The notes below the pieces were generated by a model that made no database searches, was not told the origin of the DNA, and worked only from the letters and a program-made list of their open reading frames with translations. The translations under genes and the position numbers were made by a program. DNA of 64,000 bases, from NCBI RefSeq assembly GCF_029223885.1, contig NZ_CP119409.1, positions 1-64,000 on the forward strand, in the 5' to 3' direction. The number at the start of each line of letters is the position of its first letter. Position 1 is the first letter of the stretch. Shown here one piece after another: positions 59,099 to 64,000 of the stretch. This DNA comes from Pararhizobium gei. GTDB lineage: Bacteria > Pseudomonadota > Alphaproteobacteria > Rhizobiales > Rhizobiaceae.

Positions 59099-59603
59099 AA
59101 CACGCTATCGGTATGGCCGACTTTTGACGCTGGGTTCGGTTGTTTTTCTGGCCGCATGTCAGGTCAAGCCGCTCTATTCCGAAGGCCAGCAGGGTCGTCC
59201 GGCAGCAGCCCTGGCCTCCATCGGAATTTCTGAAGCCGACGACAGGGTAGAGCAACTTGTCCGTAACGCCCTGATTTTTGCAACCTCCGGCGGAGCCGGC
59301 GAGCCCGCAAACCCTCAGTACAATTTGGCGTTGAACGTCACCAGCGATGTTATTGGTGTTCTGTATGATCAGGAATCGGACACGGCCGGTGCCGGTCGCG
59401 TCGTCGTCATGGCCGATTACAATCTGACACGTGCCAAGACCGGGGAAACGGTCCGTTCGGGCCAGCGGTCGGCTGTTGCCCTTGTCGATTTCCCCGAGCA
59501 GGAATTCGCCAAGGTTCGTGCAACCCGGGATGCGGAGAAACGCGCGTCAAAGGAACTTGCCGAAGTCGTTCGCGCCGATCTCGCAGCGGCCCTCGGCCGC
59601 TGA
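59085..59603 (+). CDS. lptE: LPS assembly lipoprotein LptE
   Basis: This outer-membrane lipoprotein plugs LptD during lipopolysaccharide insertion. The 172-residue protein has a lipoprotein signal with lipobox LAAC (C25), then VKPLYSE, typical of alphaproteobacterial LptE. It overlaps the end of leuS and is followed ten bases later by holA, forming the usual leuS-lptE-holA operon. Confidence 0.93.
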   Translation: MLSSETRYRYGRLLTLGSVVFLAACQVKPLYSEGQQGRPAAALASIGISEADDRVEQLVRNALIFATSGGAGEPANPQYNLALNVTSDVIGVLYDQESDTAGAGRVVVMADYNLTRAKTGETVRSGQRSAVALVDFPEQEFAKVRATRDAEKRASKELAEVVRADLAAALGR

Positions 59604-59613
59604 TGCTGCCGGC

Positions 59614-60648
59614 ATGACCGAGATCAAGTCGCATGAGTTCGATGGTCTCCTTCAGCAGGGGCTGAGCGACAAGAAGCTGTTTCTCGTCTATGGGCCTGAT
59701 CGCGGGCTCGTGTCGGAGCGGGCAGTTCAGATTGCAGGCCGGACAGGTGTTGCGCTCGATGACCCGTTTTCGCTGGTCAAGCTTGATGCTTCCGATTTGC
59801 AGCAAACGCCCAGCCGCCTGCTGGACGAGGTCAACACATTTGGTCTGTTTGGCGGGGAGAAGCTTGTCTGGATTCGAGCCGCGGGAACGGAACGGCCGCT
59901 CGTTGAAAGCTTCTCGGTTCTTTCGCAAAATCCACCCACAGGCAGCTTTGTCATCGTGGAAGCCGGCGACCTCAAAAAGGGCACTGGCGCACGAAAGATC
60001 GGCGAAACCGCACGTTCGGTCTTGTCAATTGCGTGTTATGCCGACGACGCACGGGCACTGAATGCGCTGATCGACAACGAACTTGGACAGGAAAATCTGC
60101 GCCTTTCTGCCGCAGCCAGGGAACGCCTGAATGAGGCTCTCGGCGGCGACCGCATCGCTTCCCGCAACGAGCTGCGCAAACTAGCGCTTTACTGCCGCGG
60201 TCTCGGGATAGTGGAGGAAGAGCATGTTATTGACATTATCGGGGATTCCAGCGCGATTTCTGTTGATGACGCCATCGATGCCGTCCTGAAGGGTGATGTC
60301 GATGGTCTCAACCGCTCAATCCGTAAGATTACAGCATCCAAGACAGCCGTTTTCCTCGTGCTGCAGGCCTGCTTGAAGCAGTTTCAACTGCTTGACATCA
60401 TGCGTGCGGAAATGGACGAGAAACGGCAACAGCCAGCGCAGGTCATAGCGGCCATGGGGCGCCACCTCCATTTTCGCCGCAAGCCGCTTGTGGAAGCGGC
60501 CTTGAAATCCTGGACACTTCCCGCCATCCGACGCGAACTGACACGGCTTCAAGCGGCAATCTTTCAGAGTCGTATACGGCAGTCGCTTGAGGCCAGCATT
60601 GCCATGCAGACGTTGCTGGCGATAACACTCCAGTCGGTTCAACGCTAG
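59614..60648 (+). CDS. holA: DNA polymerase III delta subunit HolA
   Basis: This clamp-loader subunit opens the beta clamp. The 344-residue protein has an N-terminal AAA+-like part (FLVYGPDRGLVSERA), NTFGLFGGEKLVWIRAA and a helical C-terminal collar (LEASIAMQTLLAITL). ATG 59614 is ten bases past lptE; the open frame to 59431 is antisense to nothing but overlaps lptE and is not used. Confidence 0.93.
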   Translation: MTEIKSHEFDGLLQQGLSDKKLFLVYGPDRGLVSERAVQIAGRTGVALDDPFSLVKLDASDLQQTPSRLLDEVNTFGLFGGEKLVWIRAAGTERPLVESFSVLSQNPPTGSFVIVEAGDLKKGTGARKIGETARSVLSIACYADDARALNALIDNELGQENLRLSAAARERLNEALGGDRIASRNELRKLALYCRGLGIVEEEHVIDIIGDSSAISVDDAIDAVLKGDVDGLNRSIRKITASKTAVFLVLQACLKQFQLLDIMRAEMDEKRQQPAQVIAAMGRHLHFRRKPLVEAALKSWTLPAIRRELTRLQAAIFQSRIRQSLEASIAMQTLLAITLQSVQR

Positions 60649-60669
60649 ACGTTTCGGATCCGAACCGTC
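60648..60669. other. near-perfect palindrome between holA and parB
   Basis: GACGTTTCGGA and TCCGAACCGTC pair with one mismatch, without a spacer, and cover the ends of the two convergent genes. It could form a stem with a GATC loop and act as a compact bidirectional terminator; there is no T-run. Confidence 0.5.
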
Positions 60670-61555
60670 AGCGGCGTTCCAAAAGGCGACATATTTCTTC
60701 CAGCTGATCAAGTGTCTTATAGGAAATCCGCAGTTGCCCACCGGTGGCCTTGTGATTGACCGTTACTTCCAGGCCAAGGCTGTCGGATAAGGTTCGCTCC
60801 AAAGCCATGGTGTCCGCATCCTTTTCATCCCTGCGGGACGTTCGCTTAAAATCAGGATCTGTCTGGGCCCGAATGTCATTCTGTGCCAAGCGCTCCGCGT
60901 CACGCACGGAAAGCCCCTTCGACACGATCGACCGCGCCAAAGCAACTGGATCGGACGTGGGTATCAATGCACGGGCATGGCCAGCGGAAAGTGTGCCCGA
61001 GGATAACATATCCCGCACGGGCTCCGGCAGCTTGAGCAGGCGCAAACTATTGGCAACATGGCTTCTGCTCTTGCCGATGATCTCGCCCAAATCATTCTGC
61101 GTATAGCCATGCTCTGCGATCAACTGATCATAGCCAAGCGCTTCCTCGAGCGGGTTTAAATCGGAGCGCTGGACATTCTCAACAATTGCAATTTCCAACG
61201 CCGTGCGATCATCCACATTGCGGACAATAACCGGAATATCCGTGAAACCCGCCAATTGCGCCGCACGCCATCTGCGTTCCCCAGCAATGATCTCATATCG
61301 GCCTTCTGTAATCGTCCGGACCACTACAGGTTGCACGATACCATGTTGACGAATCGAGCTCGCAAGATCCTGCAAATCCGCCTCGTCAAACGATCGGCGC
61401 GGGTTGCGTGGGTTTCTCGACACGAATTCAATGGGAATACGACGATCCGGGTTTATTGCAGATACGGGCTCGGAGGCCTGCACCGGCTGATCCATTTCAC
61501 CGATCAACGCTGCCAGTCCGCGGCCCAAGCGCCGTCGTGAGCTATCGTCATTCAT
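60668..61555 (-). CDS. parB: chromosome partitioning protein ParB
   Basis: This CTP-dependent DNA clamp loads at parS and directs chromosome segregation with ParA. The 295-residue protein has the N-terminal RRRLGRGLAALIG, IRQHGIVQPVVVR, the CTPase box GERRWRAA, a helix-turn-helix (NDLGEIIGKSRSHVANSLRL) and a C-terminal dimerisation segment. The start at 61555 (MNDDSSRRRLG) is preferred to 61570. Confidence 0.97.
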   Translation of the reverse strand: MNDDSSRRRLGRGLAALIGEMDQPVQASEPVSAINPDRRIPIEFVSRNPRNPRRSFDEADLQDLASSIRQHGIVQPVVVRTITEGRYEIIAGERRWRAAQLAGFTDIPVIVRNVDDRTALEIAIVENVQRSDLNPLEEALGYDQLIAEHGYTQNDLGEIIGKSRSHVANSLRLLKLPEPVRDMLSSGTLSAGHARALIPTSDPVALARSIVSKGLSVRDAERLAQNDIRAQTDPDFKRTSRRDEKDADTMALERTLSDSLGLEVTVNHKATGGQLRISYKTLDQLEEICRLLERR

Positions 61556-61594
61556 AGATCGTACTCGCACCTATCGTTTCTGTTCCGAATCGCT

Positions 61595-62398
61595 TCACGC
61601 TGCTTTTCGTTGGCGTTCCCGCTGGATTACCTCTGAAGCCAGTTGCAGATAAGCCTGGCTGCCGGCACATTTCAAATCATACAGAATCGCCGGCTTTCCG
61701 TAGGAGGGCGCTTCCGATACGCGAACATTTCTTGGGATAAGCGTATGGTACACCTTCTCACCCAAATGGGTGCGCACATCATTGACGACCTGCTGCGCAA
61801 GATTATTTCGCGAGTCGAACATCGTCAAAACTATCCCCTGAATATCGAGTGTCGGGTTCACAGACCGTCTTACCTGGTCAACGGTTTCCAGAAGCTGACT
61901 GAGACCCTCAAGCGCAAAAAACTCACACTGTAACGGTACCAAAACGGAATGCGCGGCGGCCATCGCATTCATTGTCAACAAATTGAATGACGGCGGGCAA
62001 TCAACCAGCACATAATTATACATCAGGGCGTCGGGCGAGCTCAATGCCTTACGCAACCGGAAGACACGATCAGCGTGCTGTGAAATCTCCATTTCGACGC
62101 CGAGAAGATCCATTGTCGATGGGATAATTGACAGATTTGGGACCACAGTGTCTAAAACCACTTCGGCAATACTGTGGGATCCTACCATCAATTCATACGA
62201 GGATAGCTTACGATCGACACGCCGGATGCCCAATCCGGTGCTGGCATTTCCCTGAGGGTCCAGGTCCACGATGAGAACGCGCTCTCCAATAGCAGCCAGC
62301 GCGGTCGCGAGGTTAATAGCAGTGGTTGTCTTTCCGACACCGCCTTTTTGATTAGCGATCGTAATAATTCTGTTTCGCTCAGTTAAAAGGCTTCTCAC
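61595..62398 (-). CDS. parA: chromosome partitioning ATPase ParA
   Basis: This Walker-type ATPase moves ParB-bound origins. The 267-residue protein has the deviant Walker A motif [26 protein letters not shown] and [17 protein letters not shown]. It starts at GTG 62398, overlapping the rsmG stop by four bases (GTGA), and is 39 bp upstream of parB. Confidence 0.97.
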   Translation of the reverse strand: MRSLLTERNRIITIANQKGGVGKTTTAINLATALAAIGERVLIVDLDPQGNASTGLGIRRVDRKLSSYELMVGSHSIAEVVLDTVVPNLSIIPSTMDLLGVEMEISQHADRVFRLRKALSSPDALMYNYVLVDCPPSFNLLTMNAMAAAHSVLVPLQCEFFALEGLSQLLETVDQVRRSVNPTLDIQGIVLTMFDSRNNLAQQVVNDVRTHLGEKVYHTLIPRNVRVSEAPSYGKPAILYDLKCAGSQAYLQLASEVIQRERQRKAA

Positions 62399-63039
62399 AG
62401 TTCGCCACCACTCTTTCGTGAGAGATTCGCAATTTCCAGAACAACTGAGTCCGGCTCCACGATGCTTTGGTGTTTTATCAGATCGAATTTAAACCGGCCA
62501 TCAGCTTTATCGACTTCTAACTGATAATCCCTGCCTTTGTGAAAAAAGGCGCGCGTCGGTGTTCCGTCCATCCAGGGCAGGCAATATTCCAATAATTGTG
62601 ACAGATCGGCAAGCGCGCGAGCCGAGAGGGCGTCGCATTCTTTGAGAGTCAGGGGTGCGCTTTCTATGCGCATGGTGCGCACACTGCCTCGCGCGCCGGT
62701 CTCCTGTAGAGCTACGCGGAGAAAGGCAGCCTTCTTGCCATTGCTTTCAACCAGATCGACCCAGCCATCCTTTAACTCCGTCAATAGAATTGCCGTGATA
62801 ATCCCAGGGAAGCCGCCGCCGCTACCCAAATCTATCCATCTTTTTGGCCCCGGAAAGCAGCTGAATATCTGTGCGCTATCCATAATATGACGCCGGTATA
62901 GATCACCGATTGTCGATGGCGCGACGAGATTTATTGTTTTGGACCATTTGATAAACAGGTGACCGAAATGTTCGAGCCGTTGCTGAGTTTCACGTGAAAC
63001 ACGCAGGCCGTTTATCGACTCAATCGGACTCGCATTCAT
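62395..63039 (-). CDS. rsmG: 16S rRNA guanine-N7 methyltransferase RsmG (GidB)
   Basis: This enzyme methylates G527 of 16S rRNA. The 214-residue Rossmann protein has [35 protein letters not shown] (SAM binding) and [14 protein letters not shown]. The start overlaps the mnmG stop by four bases. A parS-like site (62986-63001) is embedded in codons for VSRET near its N-terminus. Confidence 0.96.
   Translation of the reverse strand: MNASPIESINGLRVSRETQQRLEHFGHLFIKWSKTINLVAPSTIGDLYRRHIMDSAQIFSCFPGPKRWIDLGSGGGFPGIITAILLTELKDGWVDLVESNGKKAAFLRVALQETGARGSVRTMRIESAPLTLKECDALSARALADLSQLLEYCLPWMDGTPTRAFFHKGRDYQLEVDKADGRFKFDLIKHQSIVEPDSVVLEIANLSRKSGGEL
62986..63001. promoter_or_regulatory. parS-like site 3, inside rsmG
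   Basis: AGTTTCACGTGAAACA matches parS at 15 of 16 positions. It lies within 1.5 kb of parB and near the expected chromosome origin. Confidence 0.85.
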
Positions 63040-64000
63040 TGCGCGACTCGCACATCAAACGGGAGTTCGATTTTTCGAATCGACGCCAGAATGAGGGCAA
63101 TCGCTGACGGGGTCATCCCGTCGATGTTCATAGCTTGCGCCAGATTGTTGGGCCGCTTCTTTGAAAGCTTGCTCTTCAACTCGTTGGAAAGACCTGAAAG
63201 CGCGTTGAAGTCAAAATTCTCCGGGATTGTCCGGCTTTCTTCCCTTTTCACACCTATAATATCAGCCGCTTGCCTCTGCATATAGACAGCGTATTTTGCG
63301 TCTATTTCCAAGGCTTCAGCCAACTTTGGATCGACCGTGTGAAGCTCCGGCCACATCTTGGCCAGGGAGTCGACCGTATGTTCGGCATAGGAGAGTAGCT
63401 CGTATGCGCTTCGTCGTTGCCCATCCAGGTTCAATTTCAGACCAACGGCACGACCTTGAGTCGGCGTGATCGTCAGTGACCGTAGAAGCGCCTTGCCCGC
63501 TTCAAGTGCCTCGATCCAGCTATTGAACCGGTGGCCTCGGGCCGCGGACACGCAGCCGAGGGCAATGGCATCCGGGGTTAGTCGTACATCAGCATTATCG
63601 GCACGGAGGGACAACCGATATTCAGCCCGAGACGTGAACATCCGATAGGGCTCAGTGACGCCGCGACTCGTTAAATCGTCAATCATGACCCCAATATAAG
63701 AGTTTGTTCGGCTGAATATATAGGGCGTACTTCCGGCCGCCATGCGGGCAGCATTCAAACCCGCAGTCAGACCCTGAGCTGCCGCTTCCTCGTAACCCGT
63801 CGTGCCATTGATTTGGCCTGCCAAAAATAATCCGGGAATCTGTTTAACCTCAAGGGATGCGCTCAGTTCACGGGGGTCAACGTGGTCATACTCAATCGCA
63901 TAGCCCGGCTGAATGATGGCTACGTCTTCAAGCCCCGGTATCGTACGCATAAAATCCTGCTGAACCTCGGCAGGCAACGACGTCGAGATTCCATTGGGAT
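63036..64000 (-). CDS. mnmG: tRNA uridine-5-carboxymethylaminomethyl modification enzyme MnmG (GidA), 5' part cut by window edge
   Basis: This FAD enzyme, with MnmE, modifies the wobble uridine of tRNAs. The visible C-terminal 320 residues contain [36 protein letters not shown] and [17 protein letters not shown], all diagnostic. The frame runs off the window end, so the N-terminal FAD-binding part is missing here. Confidence 0.97.
   Translation of the reverse strand, partial: PNGISTSLPAEVQQDFMRTIPGLEDVAIIQPGYAIEYDHVDPRELSASLEVKQIPGLFLAGQINGTTGYEEAAAQGLTAGLNAARMAAGSTPYIFSRTNSYIGVMIDDLTSRGVTEPYRMFTSRAEYRLSLRADNADVRLTPDAIALGCVSAARGHRFNSWIEALEAGKALLRSLTITPTQGRAVGLKLNLDGQRRSAYELLSYAEHTVDSLAKMWPELHTVDPKLAEALEIDAKYAVYMQRQAADIIGVKREESRTIPENFDFNALSGLSNELKSKLSKKRPNNLAQAMNIDGMTPSAIALILASIRKIELPFDVRVAQ

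Overview
The window is GC-rich alphaproteobacterial chromosome, most likely from the Rhizobiaceae (Rhizobium/Agrobacterium/Ensifer relatives). The evidence is a FixL/FixJ/FixK/FnrN oxygen-control cluster with sensors close to the Sinorhizobium type, the run mnmG-rsmG-parA-parB next to holA-lptE-leuS, a 180-kDa-class NAD-glutamate dehydrogenase, the envC-ctpA-polysaccharide deacetylase-rppH series, TrcR (DUF1013) and an ImuA-ImuB-DnaE2 mutasome. The genus is an inference from gene content only. I saw no rRNA, tRNA, CRISPR array or complete insertion sequence.

Region 1 (1-7590) is a microaerobic respiration cluster. It holds fixO (cut by the window edge) and fixN of the cbb3 oxidase, a divergent hemerythrin gene, fnrN, fixK, a lone receiver-domain gene, fixJ, fixL and a pseudoazurin gene. 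Three TTGA-N6-TCAA-like FNR/FixK boxes lie in front of fixN/hemerythrin, the receiver gene and the pseudoazurin gene, so the cluster probably works as one circuit: FixL senses oxygen, FixJ drives fixK, and FixK and FnrN switch on the oxidase and the accessory genes.

Region 2 (7777-13048) looks accessory. A tyrosine recombinase is packed directly behind a VapBC toxin-antitoxin pair, followed by an RTX repeat protein, a DUF1127 small protein in AT-rich DNA and a LysR regulator.

Region 3 (13343-38264) is mostly housekeeping: rlmH, envC-like, ctpA, deacetylase and rppH; a hydratase; the bfd-bfr iron pair with an Irr-type box; the SOS mutasome imuA-imuB-dnaE2 behind a LexA box; a small metallopeptidase; a CitE-like lyase; leuD and leuB; PAP2 phosphatase; an MHS-type transporter; asd; a lytic transglycosylase; carbonic anhydrase.

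Region 4 (38410-64000) holds pdxY, the large glutamate dehydrogenase coupled to a UMF1-like transporter, purH-heparinase-rsmB-htpX (one strand), an SDHAF4-like protein, a secreted nuclease, acs, trcR, a YggS-type PLP protein, leuS-lptE-holA, and the near-origin segregation locus parB-parA-rsmG-mnmG. Three parS-like sites (36.6, 51.8 and 63.0 kb) spread away from parAB, one of them inside rsmG.

The least explained parts are the lone receiver gene and hemerythrin in the oxygen cluster, the vapBC-recombinase unit with its palindromes, and the structured leader upstream of asd.
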